Shown: in pieces, positions 45,448 to 54,179 of the stretch
Layout: every line of letters starts with the position of its first letter
How positions within the stretch are numbered: the stretch's first letter is position 1
Source: Lachnospiraceae bacterium
GTDB taxonomy: Bacteria > Bacillota > Clostridia > Lachnospirales > Lachnospiraceae
Assembly: GCA_900753305.1 (NCBI GenBank)
Contig: CAADYR010000126.1
Span: 1 to 64,000 of the forward strand
Reading direction: 5' to 3'
Length of the DNA stretch: 64,000 nucleotides
Program-made: the position numbers and the translations under genes
Notes under the pieces: generated by a model
Database searches by the model: none
What the model was told of the DNA's origin: nothing
What the model saw: the letters and a program-made list of their open reading frames with translations, nothing else

Positions 45448-47421
45448 ATGATGGATGTAAGAGGAAGAAAAGGGAGAATGGTAAAAAGGATTATTGTATG
45501 GATGCTGACACTTATGGTAACGATCATGAGTATGGCTCCAACAATAACAGTGCATGCAGCAGATAATGTACAGAGTGTTGAAAATGTTGATTTTTCAGAT
45601 TTTTCCAATTGGAAGAGTGGTTGCTATAACTGGACAAATGGAAAGTACATGGAGTATGATAGTAGACTTTGCTTAAATGATTATGTAACATTTAATGGAA
45701 GTACATACAGGATTCACATTGCAGATACTAATTTCAGAGTGCTGATCAGAGAGTTAGGAAGCAGCAAAAATTATATAAAATCAAATACGTTAGCAAATGG
45801 TGATATTTTTACACCATCCAATGCAACCAGATATTTAGCAATTAGTATTTACAGAAACAGTTGGGAAGCAGGTCTGAACTATGATGCATATAAGAGCAGA
45901 TTTGCGAAAGGATTTGTTGCAGAGCTTATTAGTGTCAAGAATACAGAATCGGATTCTTCTTCGTCAGGAAATGGCAATTCTTCATCAGATACGATAACAT
46001 CAGGTGGCAGTACAACAGAAACATATTTTAATATAGATACTTTAGACTTAAATGATTTTTCCAATTGGAGAAGTGGATACTATAACTATATGAATGGAAA
46101 ATATGATTCCGGTATGACAACAAGAATCTGCTTAAATAAGTATGCTGCCTTCTCAAAATCATCTTACAAAGTAAGCATTACGAACACTGATTATCATGTC
46201 CTGATCCGTGAAATGGACTCCAATATGAAATTTGTAAAGTCCTGTAATCTGGAAGATGGAGCAACTTACACACCAGGTACATCGGCTAAATATCTGGGAA
46301 TCAGCCTGTATAAGACTGGTTGGGAAAATACATCTTATGATAAGCTGAAACAGTTATTCGCAAATGGAATGGAAGTTAAGATCACAGATGCTCCTGTAAA
46401 GCAGGATGAAAGTGATAGCAACACCTCTGATAAGGTTCCAAGTGTTACACCTGCCCCAAGTGATGATGAAAAAGACGGAGCAGAAGATGAAGTTTATAGT
46501 ATTTTGGCCAAATTGATCACGACAGGAAATCAATCAAAGGTCGATGTATCTTCTTACAAGGTTTTATACACGGATTTCTTTAATGAAGTAATTCCAAAGT
46601 TTAAGAAAGATTATGAAATAGAACTATCCAGTGGTATGCGTTTATATGCAAATGCCACAATGCAGGGCCAGTATATTCAGAGTGTCTGGATAGAAAATTT
46701 AGACAGTGATTATCTCAAGAGACTGGATCATGTCAGGAAATCCATAGATGAGTACCTGGGGATGACTGATGCACGAATGAGTGATCTGGAGAAAGTGCTC
46801 TTAGCACACGAATATATTATAAATCATACATACTATAAAAATGACAATACATATTGCCATTATCCCGCAGGACCGTTAGGAGAAGGATATGGTGTGTGTG
46901 ATGGGTATGCGCTGTCAATGGCTTTGTTGCTGAAGCAGGTAGGGCTTGAAACGAATGAAGTGAGAAGCTCCAGTATGAATCATGCATGGCTGTATGTGAA
47001 GCTGGATGGAGCATGGTATCATATTGATCCGACCTGGGATGATACACAGAAAGGCACCAATGAACAGTATATACATCGCTTCCTGATCCGTAATGATGAA
47101 GAATTCCGTACGATCTATGCAAGCAGAAATCATTATGGCTGGGTAACTTATGATAGCGCAAGTGCTACTTCCAATACTTCAAACAGTACAAAATATACAG
47201 ACTGGTTCGTACATGATGTAGCCGGAAGCATGTATTATAATAATGGAATGTGGTATTATTGGGATATCAATACAAACTCAGTTATGTGTTCAACGATTGA
47301 GGGAAATGGAACAAAAGTAATCGTGGATGGATCAGGAAAGGATCAGATCAAATTAAAAGGAATAGAGAGTGGCTATCTGATCTATACAATAGGAAATACA
47401 CAATATACGAAATCTTTATAA
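45448..47421 (+). CDS. Secreted transglutaminase-like protein with two N-terminal repeat modules, riboswitch-controlled
   Basis: 657 residues. A signal peptide (about 1-37, ending TVHA) precedes two copies of a beta-rich module (about 45-162 and 195-315), each with FSNW[K/R]SG[C/Y]Y and KG/NG near the end. A Ser/Asn linker separates them. The C-terminal transglutaminase-like domain carries the triad C484 (GYGVCDGYA), H512 (SMNHAWLYV) and D527 (HIDPTWDD). Such domains act as cysteine proteases or amidases. The modules resemble those in the GH5 enzyme and probably bind polysaccharide. The c-di-GMP riboswitch upstream predicts expression at low c-di-GMP. Confidence 0.87.
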   Translation: MMDVRGRKGRMVKRIIVWMLTLMVTIMSMAPTITVHAADNVQSVENVDFSDFSNWKSGCYNWTNGKYMEYDSRLCLNDYVTFNGSTYRIHIADTNFRVLIRELGSSKNYIKSNTLANGDIFTPSNATRYLAISIYRNSWEAGLNYDAYKSRFAKGFVAELISVKNTESDSSSSGNGNSSSDTITSGGSTTETYFNIDTLDLNDFSNWRSGYYNYMNGKYDSGMTTRICLNKYAAFSKSSYKVSITNTDYHVLIREMDSNMKFVKSCNLEDGATYTPGTSAKYLGISLYKTGWENTSYDKLKQLFANGMEVKITDAPVKQDESDSNTSDKVPSVTPAPSDDEKDGAEDEVYSILAKLITTGNQSKVDVSSYKVLYTDFFNEVIPKFKKDYEIELSSGMRLYANATMQGQYIQSVWIENLDSDYLKRLDHVRKSIDEYLGMTDARMSDLEKVLLAHEYIINHTYYKNDNTYCHYPAGPLGEGYGVCDGYALSMALLLKQVGLETNEVRSSSMNHAWLYVKLDGAWYHIDPTWDDTQKGTNEQYIHRFLIRNDEEFRTIYASRNHYGWVTYDSASATSNTSNSTKYTDWFVHDVAGSMYYNNGMWYYWDINTNSVMCSTIEGNGTKVIVDGSGKDQIKLKGIESGYLIYTIGNTQYTKSL

Positions 47422-47439
47422 GTTAACTTTTATAACAGG

Positions 47440-47483
47440 AATAAAGTGTGGTATAATCAACGTACTACACTTTATTTTTATTT
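47440..47483 (+). terminator. Terminator between the two transglutaminase-like genes
   Basis: AATAAAGTGT (47440-47449) pairs with ACACTTTATT (47467-47476), with GTA/TAC inside, followed by TTTATTT. A TATAAT (47452-47457) lies in the loop and could serve as a promoter for the next gene. Confidence 0.8.
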
Positions 47484-47564
47484 GCGCACAATGGCAGCGT
47501 TGCCGTTCATAGGAGATTGGATTCTATGGAAATATCTCTGGTGAGGCACAGAAAGGAGAACAGG

Positions 47565-49424
47565 ATGATAAGATGCGTAAGAAGTACAGGAGTGAGAATT
47601 GGCAGGCAGTTAGTGGTATGGACACTGGTAATTATGATGATTATGAGTATAATACCAACATTGCCAATACATGCAGCGGAAAGTATACAGAAAGTTGAAG
47701 ATGTAGATTTTTCTGATTTTTCCAACTGGAGAAGTGGATGCTACAGTTGGACAACCGGAAAGTATATAGGATATAATGCCAGACTATGTTTAAATGATTA
47801 TGTAACATATGGTGGGAGTATCTATAAAGCTCACATTACAGATACTGCTTATCGAATATTGATCAGAGAATTGGACAGCAGTAAGAACTTTATAAGAACC
47901 AGTATACTGGAAAATGGAGAAAGTTTTACTCCAGGGAGTGAGACAAAGTATCTGGCAATTGGGATTTATAAGGAAACCGGAGAAGCAGGTTTAACTTATA
48001 ACACGTATAAGAGCAAATTTGAAAATGGATTTGTTGCGGAACTGATCAGTACCAAGAATACGACACAGACAGGGGGCAGTTCACAAGCAACGTATTATAA
48101 TATTGATACATTGGATCTGAATAATTTTTCAAATTGGAGAAGTGGTCATTATGATTATGATACGGGAATCTATAATTCGAAAATGACAAAGAGGATATGT
48201 TTAAACAAATATGCGACATTTTCCAAGGGAGCATATAAGATCAGCATTAATAAACCAGAATATCATATATTGATACGTGAAATGAATTCCAGCATGAAAT
48301 TTGTAAAATCCTTTAACCTGGCAGACGGACAGATTTATACACCAAGTACTACTGCCAAATATCTGGGGATCAGTCTGTATAAGACCGGGGAAGAAACCAC
48401 CTCTTATGCAAGTATGAAGCAGTTATTTGCAAATGGGATTCAACTGAAAATAAAAGATAATACTATAAATAGCAGTGTAACATCGGCTGATAAGGTTTAT
48501 GAAATATTGGGAAAGATGATCACGACCGGTAGTATGTCAAAAGTAGATGTATCTTCCTATCAGCTTGAATACACCATCTTTTTTAATGAGGTGATTCCAA
48601 AATTCAGTAAAAACTACGAGATAGAAAAAGCCAGTGGAAAAAGATTGTATGCGAATTCATCCATACAGGGAAAATATATAGAGTCGGTATGGATAGAAAA
48701 TATGGACAGTAATTATGTGACGAGGCTTGGCAAGGTAAGAAGATCCATAAAGGAATATCTGGATTTGGTAGATAATAGAATGAGCAGCATTGAAAAAGTA
48801 CTATTGGCTCATGAATATATCATAAATCATACCGAATATAAAAATGATAATGCATATTGCCATTATCCGGCAGGACCGTTAGGAGAAGGATATGGTGTGT
48901 GTGACGGGTACGCGCTGGCTATGGCACTGCTATTAAAGCAGGTTGGAATTGAAACAAACGAAGTGAGAAGTTCCAGTATGAATCATGCATGGTTATATGT
49001 GAAACTGGATGGAATGTGGTATCATATAGATCCAACATGGGATGATACACAAAAGGGTAATAAAGAACAGTATATACATCGGTTTCTGATTCGAAATGAT
49101 CAGGAATTCAGGACTATTTATGGAACCAGGCCTCATTATGAATGGACGGTTTATAATGATTATGGTTCATCTTCTGTTACATCGACCAGTACAAAGTATG
49201 TTAACTGGTTTGTGCATGACGTAGCAGGAACCATGTATTATTATAATGGAATGTGGTATTATTGGGATATGAGTACAAATTCCATTAAGTGTTCTACTAT
49301 TAGTGGAAACGGAACGAAAGTCATTGTGGACGGATCTGGGAAAGATCAGATTAAATTAAAAGGAATAAAAAACGGTCAGATGACGTATTCAATAGGAAAT
49401 GCACAGTATACAAAATCATTATAA
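47565..49424 (+). CDS. Secreted transglutaminase-like protein, tandem paralogue
   Basis: About 619 residues, same architecture as the preceding protein: signal peptide (about 1-37, ending IHA), two repeat modules beginning FSNWRSG, and a transglutaminase-like domain with C446 in GYGVCDGYA, H474 in MNHAWLYV and D489 in HIDPTWDD. The inter-module linker is shorter. ATG 47565 follows AAAGGAGAACAGG and directly precedes the signal peptide; ATG 47526 after AGGAG is an alternative. No riboswitch precedes it, so it may be made under other conditions or by read-through. Confidence 0.86.
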   Translation: MIRCVRSTGVRIGRQLVVWTLVIMMIMSIIPTLPIHAAESIQKVEDVDFSDFSNWRSGCYSWTTGKYIGYNARLCLNDYVTYGGSIYKAHITDTAYRILIRELDSSKNFIRTSILENGESFTPGSETKYLAIGIYKETGEAGLTYNTYKSKFENGFVAELISTKNTTQTGGSSQATYYNIDTLDLNNFSNWRSGHYDYDTGIYNSKMTKRICLNKYATFSKGAYKISINKPEYHILIREMNSSMKFVKSFNLADGQIYTPSTTAKYLGISLYKTGEETTSYASMKQLFANGIQLKIKDNTINSSVTSADKVYEILGKMITTGSMSKVDVSSYQLEYTIFFNEVIPKFSKNYEIEKASGKRLYANSSIQGKYIESVWIENMDSNYVTRLGKVRRSIKEYLDLVDNRMSSIEKVLLAHEYIINHTEYKNDNAYCHYPAGPLGEGYGVCDGYALAMALLLKQVGIETNEVRSSSMNHAWLYVKLDGMWYHIDPTWDDTQKGNKEQYIHRFLIRNDQEFRTIYGTRPHYEWTVYNDYGSSSVTSTSTKYVNWFVHDVAGTMYYYNGMWYYWDMSTNSIKCSTISGNGTKVIVDGSGKDQIKLKGIKNGQMTYSIGNAQYTKSL

Positions 49425-49452
49425 GGGATTTTTGATTGAGGGAGGAACTACG

Positions 49453-52383
49453 ATGTCTGCTATATGGGGTGCTATTGATCTCTCCGGTAATACAATAGGA
49501 GAAGAAATCAAAAAAATAATGAGAGGAGCCTTTACACATTGTCGAATCGACAGATATGAAGAAATACATAAGGATAATGTATACATGGGATGCGGTATCC
49601 AGTATTTTGTCCCGGAAGCAGAAAAAGAACAGTTGCCATATGGAAATGAAGGGATTTATTTTACTGCGGATGCAGTCTTGGATAATCGTAAAGAACTGAT
49701 TGATAAATTAGGGATTACCGCAGATTCGGATCAGATGCCGGATGGTGAGATACTGTTCATGGTATATAAACAGTTTGGAAAGAAATGTCTCAATGACCTG
49801 TTAGGGGCATATTCCTTCGTATGGTATGACAGAAAAGAGAATAAAGTAGAGTTCATAGCAGATGCGGTAGGTAATCGGTTCATTTATTATACACGAGTGG
49901 AAGATACGATATATTTTGCATCTTTAATGGAGCCTTTGAGGACACTGGTATGCGATAGAAAGCTAAATGACAGGTGGATAGCAGATTTTCTGGCAATGGA
50001 TCATTTATTTATGGTAAATGAAACAGAAGAAACTCCTGTAAAGGATATCTATAGAATTGCACCGGCACAATATATTGAAATTACGCCAAAGCAGATAAAA
50101 AAAGAAATATACTGGAAGCCGTTTGATGATTATAAACCATATCCGAATAAGTCTGATGAGGAATTTAAGAAGGAATTTCGTGAATTATGGGATCATGCAG
50201 TAAAAGATGTTATGCGTGGTACCGGAGAAACTGCCATTATGCTTAGTGGAGGATTGGATTCTACAGCAGTAGCGGCAGTAGCAGCCCCCTGTTTAAAGCA
50301 GCAGGGTAAAACTTTATACTCTTTTACTGCTGTGCCTATGGGAGGGTATCAGAACAGGGAAGATGAATATTATGTGGATGATGAAACAGAGGATGTGAAG
50401 AAAACCGCACAATACTATGGAAATATAGAAACAGATTTTATAGATCTGGATGGAAAAACACCATGGGAGCTGATAGATGGGGAATTCCAGATTCAGGAGA
50501 TACCCTTTAAATCCATTCAGAATTGTCTGTGGCTGACGGAAGGGATGAAGCGCGCATATAACAAGGGTGCCAGACTTATGTTGTCCGGAAGTTATGGGAA
50601 TACGTCTATTTCATTTACTAATTTAAATGTATATATGAATACTCTGTATCATGAACATAAATATTTTAAACTTCGTAAAGAGGTGCGGAAATTTGCGGAT
50701 AATATGGGATTTTCAGCACAATATGCATTACACCAGATCAGAAATGAGAATAAGGAAGTTTATGAAGAAACGACGTATCCATATGGTAATTCCTATATCA
50801 GGAGAGATTTGGCACAACAGTTGGATTGCAGAAACAGAATTGATAAATTCAATGAAGACAATGATCATAATTTAAAGACGTTTGAGCGCTATCGCCATTT
50901 AATGGTAAATTATCTCGCAATGCGGCAGATTGGAGAGTTGTCCATGAAGCGAAGCATTGTCACAGGTGTATTATTGCGGGATCCAACCAGAGATAAGCGT
51001 ATCATTGAATTTTGTATTCATTTGCCTATGGAACAGTTTTGCAAAGAAGGAATTGACAGAAGACTTGTGAAAGTATATTTAAAAGATATTATGCCACAGC
51101 ATGTGTTCTCTTTTTCAAAACAGGGGAGACAAAGTGCAGATCTGAAATACCGGATGGAGAAGCATTGGGATAAAATACGTCTGGAATGGATCGCGGAATA
51201 TGAGAAATACAGTGGAAGTAAATATGTAGATACTGTATATGCCAAAAGACAATTAACGGAGCAGACACAAATAGATGGCTGCAGTGTGTTTGATCTGACA
51301 AGACATATGTATACGTTATTGGTATTAAAATATGAAAATGCAGTGCAGAAGGTCAGTGCAGATGAGCCGGATAAAGCACTGATTTCCATTATCATTCCTG
51401 TTCATAATTCAGAGAAATATTTAACACAGTGTATTGACTCGGTCAGAAAGCAGACTTATACAAATCTGGAAATCATACTTGTGGATGATAATTCATCAGA
51501 TGGAAGCGAAAAAATATGCGATGAATTTGCCGGACAGGATGCAAGGATCAGTGTACTGCATAGAAATTATAATTGTGTTTCTGATGCCAGAAATGCAGGA
51601 TTAGAGATTGCTAAGGGAAGCTATATTGGATTCGTTGACAGTGATGACTGGATAGAAGAAGATATGTATGCCAGACTTTATGAAATTATAAGAGAACAAC
51701 AGGCAGACTTGGCGATTTGTGGATTTAAGAGAATATTGGAAAATAAAGTACAGGACTATGCAGATGGTCGGGTGGTTACATTATATGGAAATGAGATAAT
51801 TGATTCATATGTGACGGGGAATAATCGTTGCCTGTTTTCACCGGCAGTATGGAATCGACTGTATCGAAGAGAAATCATAGGAATGACGCGTTTTCCTGAC
51901 CTTCATGCATATGAAGACAGCGTGTTCAATGATCTGGTAATGCTTCATGCTCAAAAAGCAGTATACATAAACAGGACATTTTATAATTACAGAATCCAGA
52001 AATCCAGTTTGTCACATCAGGATATAAATGACCAAAATATAGATGAATATATTTCCTCATGGAGAAGCAGAGAGAAAAATATAATCAGTCATTTAAGGAA
52101 AAGCAGTCAGGACAGACAGTATTTCATTTCTTACTGTTTGTTGCTGGATATGTATTGTAAAGGTAAAAGAACACAGAAAGAAAACAGAAAAGTCAAATGC
52201 CTGAAGGATGAACTGCACAGAATTCGCAAAGAAGCACGGAAGGGAATCAGACAAAAAGAAGATATAAGACGTAATGAAAAATTCCAGTTGTTATGTTCCA
52301 CCTATACGGTTGACACCTATCTGATAATAGAAAAGGCCAGAGCGTTTTATCATAAGGTAAATCTAACAAAATCTAACAAATAG
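49453..52383 (+). CDS. Asparagine-synthetase-like lasso-type cyclase fused to a GT2 glycosyltransferase
   Basis: 976 residues. The first ~240 residues are a class II amidotransferase-like domain starting MSAIWGA; the catalytic Cys2 is absent, as in lasso-peptide cyclases. Residues about 245-630 are the ATP-pyrophosphatase domain with SGGLDS at 265-270. From about 643 a full GT2 domain follows: ISIIIPVHNSEKYLTQCIDS, LVDDNSSDGSEKIC and FVDSDDWIEED. ATG 49453 follows GGGAGG; the longer frame from 49399 has no ribosome site. A 51-codon precursor gene lies 76 bp downstream. A role in ring closure and glycosylation of a peptide is inferred. Confidence 0.85.
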   Translation: MSAIWGAIDLSGNTIGEEIKKIMRGAFTHCRIDRYEEIHKDNVYMGCGIQYFVPEAEKEQLPYGNEGIYFTADAVLDNRKELIDKLGITADSDQMPDGEILFMVYKQFGKKCLNDLLGAYSFVWYDRKENKVEFIADAVGNRFIYYTRVEDTIYFASLMEPLRTLVCDRKLNDRWIADFLAMDHLFMVNETEETPVKDIYRIAPAQYIEITPKQIKKEIYWKPFDDYKPYPNKSDEEFKKEFRELWDHAVKDVMRGTGETAIMLSGGLDSTAVAAVAAPCLKQQGKTLYSFTAVPMGGYQNREDEYYVDDETEDVKKTAQYYGNIETDFIDLDGKTPWELIDGEFQIQEIPFKSIQNCLWLTEGMKRAYNKGARLMLSGSYGNTSISFTNLNVYMNTLYHEHKYFKLRKEVRKFADNMGFSAQYALHQIRNENKEVYEETTYPYGNSYIRRDLAQQLDCRNRIDKFNEDNDHNLKTFERYRHLMVNYLAMRQIGELSMKRSIVTGVLLRDPTRDKRIIEFCIHLPMEQFCKEGIDRRLVKVYLKDIMPQHVFSFSKQGRQSADLKYRMEKHWDKIRLEWIAEYEKYSGSKYVDTVYAKRQLTEQTQIDGCSVFDLTRHMYTLLVLKYENAVQKVSADEPDKALISIIIPVHNSEKYLTQCIDSVRKQTYTNLEIILVDDNSSDGSEKICDEFAGQDARISVLHRNYNCVSDARNAGLEIAKGSYIGFVDSDDWIEEDMYARLYEIIREQQADLAICGFKRILENKVQDYADGRVVTLYGNEIIDSYVTGNNRCLFSPAVWNRLYRREIIGMTRFPDLHAYEDSVFNDLVMLHAQKAVYINRTFYNYRIQKSSLSHQDINDQNIDEYISSWRSREKNIISHLRKSSQDRQYFISYCLLLDMYCKGKRTQKENRKVKCLKDELHRIRKEARKGIRQKEDIRRNEKFQLLCSTYTVDTYLIIEKARAFYHKVNLTKSNK

Positions 52384-52393
52384 CTGGTAAACA

Positions 52394-52421
52394 TTGTATC
52401 TTGATATAATATGTATATAAT
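52394..52421 (+). promoter_or_regulatory. Promoter of precursor peptide gene 1
   Basis: TTGTAT (52394-52399), 16-bp spacer, TATAAT (52416-52421), 38 bp before ATG 52460. Confidence 0.6.
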
Positions 52422-52459
52422 ATGTATTGTAAAAAATATTGAAGGGAGTAGAATATACT

Positions 52460-52615
52460 ATGAAAAAGAATTGGATGAATGCAGAAGTAGAAGAATTATC
52501 TTTACAGATGACAGAGAATGGTCAGTCTCCAAGCGATAACTTTGATGACGTTTGGGTTCAGATTGGTGGAAAGTGGTATAGACCAGGTGATGGTTTCGAC
52601 ACAAGCACAAACTAA
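52460..52615 (+). CDS. Lasso-type RiPP precursor peptide 1
   Basis: A 51-residue peptide gene with AAGGGAG upstream. The leader has W5, A8-E9-V10, L13 and T18, the pattern W-x2-[P/A]-x-[L/V]-x2-L-x4-T of paeninodin-type lasso leaders. If cleavage follows the usual Thr at -2 rule, the core starts at N20 and Asp26 is position 7; if it starts at G21, Asp29 is position 9. Both allow a lasso ring. The core is acidic and ends DTSTN, with no Cys. Its own promoter and a strong terminator frame it. Confidence 0.82.
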   Translation: MKKNWMNAEVEELSLQMTENGQSPSDNFDDVWVQIGGKWYRPGDGFDTSTN

Positions 52616-52637
52616 TCTGTCAGAATAAGATATGTGT

Positions 52638-52666
52638 AAAGGGCTGGTTTTTATCAGCCCTTTTTG
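52638..52666 (+). terminator. Terminator after precursor 1
   Basis: GGGCTG (52641-52646) and CAGCCC (52655-52660) form the stem with AAA before and TTTTT after. It should make precursor mRNA more abundant than the downstream kinase mRNA. Confidence 0.9.
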
Positions 52667-52704
52667 TCAAATATTGATATATCAACAGTTATATGGGAGA
52701 GAGA

Positions 52705-53661
52705 ATGTTTTATTATAAAATATATGGTATGACGGTGGAATCGGATATAGAATTGCAGGAAGCATATGGATATGTAACAGATGGTACACCGCAAATTCGT
52801 ATTCACTATAGTGATATGGGAGAAATATTAAAGGAAATAGAGTCTGTAATTGCGGATAAACCGATAAAAGGATATGAAGATGAGCAATCATGGACCGTAT
52901 TCGATATAAAGCGTTCTCAAAGTGTACTGTATTATAGAAATGTAGGGCTGTTTCGTATATCACATGGGAATTTAGTTGAATACATGCCTATGATGGATGT
53001 ATACAGTCCGATGTTTCGGCAATGGATACTGAATATGTCCCTGGCAATTATAAAAATACAGCGGGAAGATATTATTATTCACGGGAGTGGACTGTTGATG
53101 CCGGATGCCGATAAGGGATTTATTATCAGTGGAGACAGTGGCAGCGGGAAGTCAACTTTAGCTGATCATTTGTTACATAAAGGTTTTAGATTTGTAGCAG
53201 ATGATGTTGTAGCTGTGGAATTTGAACAGAACGGAATATGGATAGAGGGAGCATATCCGACCAGAAGACTGTGCAACAATGTGGTGGAGCAGCAGAAGCT
53301 GGATAAATCCCAATTACTTTTTATCAATGATGGAAATAAGGAAAAGTATATTCTGGATATGCATGATGCATATTATGGAGAGATTTCAAGACCTTTAAAA
53401 GCCATTTTCGTGATCACACTTGGTAATGAAAATGATGAAGTCAGACTGATAGAACATAAAGGCAGTGAAAAATTGAACTGGATCAGCAGTAATATGTATC
53501 GGAAAGTAAGTTATCAGGAAATGGGAATAACGCCAAAGGTATTTTCAAAGTGTCTGAGTATTGCACAGAAAATACCGATTTATGAAATCTGCAGACCGGT
53601 TAATAAACAGACAGTAGAAGAGCTGGCAGATATTGTTTATAAATTGATGGATGAGATTTAG
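52705..53661 (+). CDS. HPr-kinase-like P-loop kinase, lasso-tailoring type
   Basis: About 318 residues. The HprK-type P-loop GDSGSGKST (143-151) follows IIIHGSG, and FVADDVVAVE (about 163-172) is the conserved ADD segment. The N-terminal HprK domain that handles HPr is missing; an unrelated ~110-residue domain replaces it. In paeninodin clusters such kinases phosphorylate the C-terminal serine of the precursor. Precursor 1 ends in Asn, so the target here may be an inner Ser/Thr. ATG 52705 gives MFYYKIYGM, matching the paralogue at 58.7 kb (MYYYKIYDL). Confidence 0.85.
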   Translation: MFYYKIYGMTVESDIELQEAYGYVTDGTPQIRIHYSDMGEILKEIESVIADKPIKGYEDEQSWTVFDIKRSQSVLYYRNVGLFRISHGNLVEYMPMMDVYSPMFRQWILNMSLAIIKIQREDIIIHGSGLLMPDADKGFIISGDSGSGKSTLADHLLHKGFRFVADDVVAVEFEQNGIWIEGAYPTRRLCNNVVEQQKLDKSQLLFINDGNKEKYILDMHDAYYGEISRPLKAIFVITLGNENDEVRLIEHKGSEKLNWISSNMYRKVSYQEMGITPKVFSKCLSIAQKIPIYEICRPVNKQTVEELADIVYKLMDEI

Positions 53662-53670
53662 AAGGATAAT

Positions 53671-53706
53671 AAAAAGATTGCCGCGATATGTCGTGGCAAT
53701 CTTTTT
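53671..53706. terminator. Bidirectional terminator between kinase 1 and RRE 1
   Basis: AAAAAGATTGCC (53671-53682) and GGCAATCTTTTT (53695-53706) form a perfect stem with inner pairs, A- and T-rich on both sides. It separates convergent genes and overlaps the stop codon of the minus-strand gene. Confidence 0.92.
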
Positions 53707-53986
53707 AACAGTTATGTAATTCGATAAAACCATTCTGCTGCATCTGCAGTAAAAAGTTTTGAATAGATGCTGTACAGGTAGTTTCGTCAACATCATATAT
53801 GTTCATTAATGAGTCCCTGATTTCAGAAATTGTTACATCGTTATCTAACATGTCCCAGATTTCATTAGCAGAACCTTTTAGTAAGAAATACTTTCCGGTA
53901 GAAAAATCAATCATTACCTTCTCACCTGATAAATCGGTTACATCCAAATGCTTAATAAGATGTACGGTTGTGTTATCATTCATCAT
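53705..53986 (-). CDS. PqqD-like RRE protein (lasso B1), copy 1
   Basis: 93 residues (or 92 if the second Met is used). VMIDFSTGKYFLLKGSANEIWDML is the typical PqqD core (shown in part as DFSTGKYFLL and ANEIWDML), a winged-helix RiPP recognition element. TISEIRDSLMNIYDVDE and the helix before NGFIEL complete it. It binds the leader peptide and presents it to the peptidase and cyclase. It stands on the minus strand between the kinase and the leader peptidase, with its own promoter. Confidence 0.9.
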   Translation of the reverse strand: MMNDNTTVHLIKHLDVTDLSGEKVMIDFSTGKYFLLKGSANEIWDMLDNDVTISEIRDSLMNIYDVDETTCTASIQNFLLQMQQNGFIELHNC

Positions 53987-54032
53987 TTCCTTACTCCTCT
54001 TCTCTCAATAATAAAATAAACGACCATAACTT

Positions 54033-54061
54033 ATTATACGGTCGTGATATGGATAAGTCAA
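54033..54061 (-). promoter_or_regulatory. Promoter of RRE gene 1 with overlapping inverted repeat
   Basis: On the minus strand TTGACT (54061-54056), a 17-bp spacer and TATAAT (54038-54033) form a strong promoter. An imperfect inverted repeat with ACGACC/GGTCGT arms (54020-54045) covers the -10 region, a plausible repressor site. Confidence 0.7.
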
Positions 54062-54124
54062 TTATATTTTGGGTAGAAAAATAGGAGAAAAGGTACAGGA
54101 AAGAGTGGATTTTTTTGGAAGATA

Positions 54125-54153
54125 TTGATATACTTAATCCGTTAAACTATAAA
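54125..54153 (+). promoter_or_regulatory. Promoter of the leader peptidase/ABC transporter genes
   Basis: TTGATA (54125-54130), 17-bp spacer, TATAAA (54148-54153), 27 bp before ATG 54180. Confidence 0.7.
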
Positions 54154-54179
54154 GTAGCAATGTAATAAGGAGAGCATAC

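Noticed and set aside
47422..47564. A second c-di-GMP riboswitch before the paralogue
   Set aside because: The GGACGCAAAGCC core and GGCAA/TTGCC closing stem are absent; only a terminator hairpin is present.
49453..52383. True asparagine synthetase (asnB)
   Set aside because: The glutaminase Cys2 is missing (start MSAIWG) and a GT2 domain is attached; the neighbours are RiPP genes.
53799..54011. Plus-strand open frame opposite RRE 1
   Set aside because: The minus-strand PqqD-like protein has a promoter, ribosome site and family motifs; the plus frame does not.
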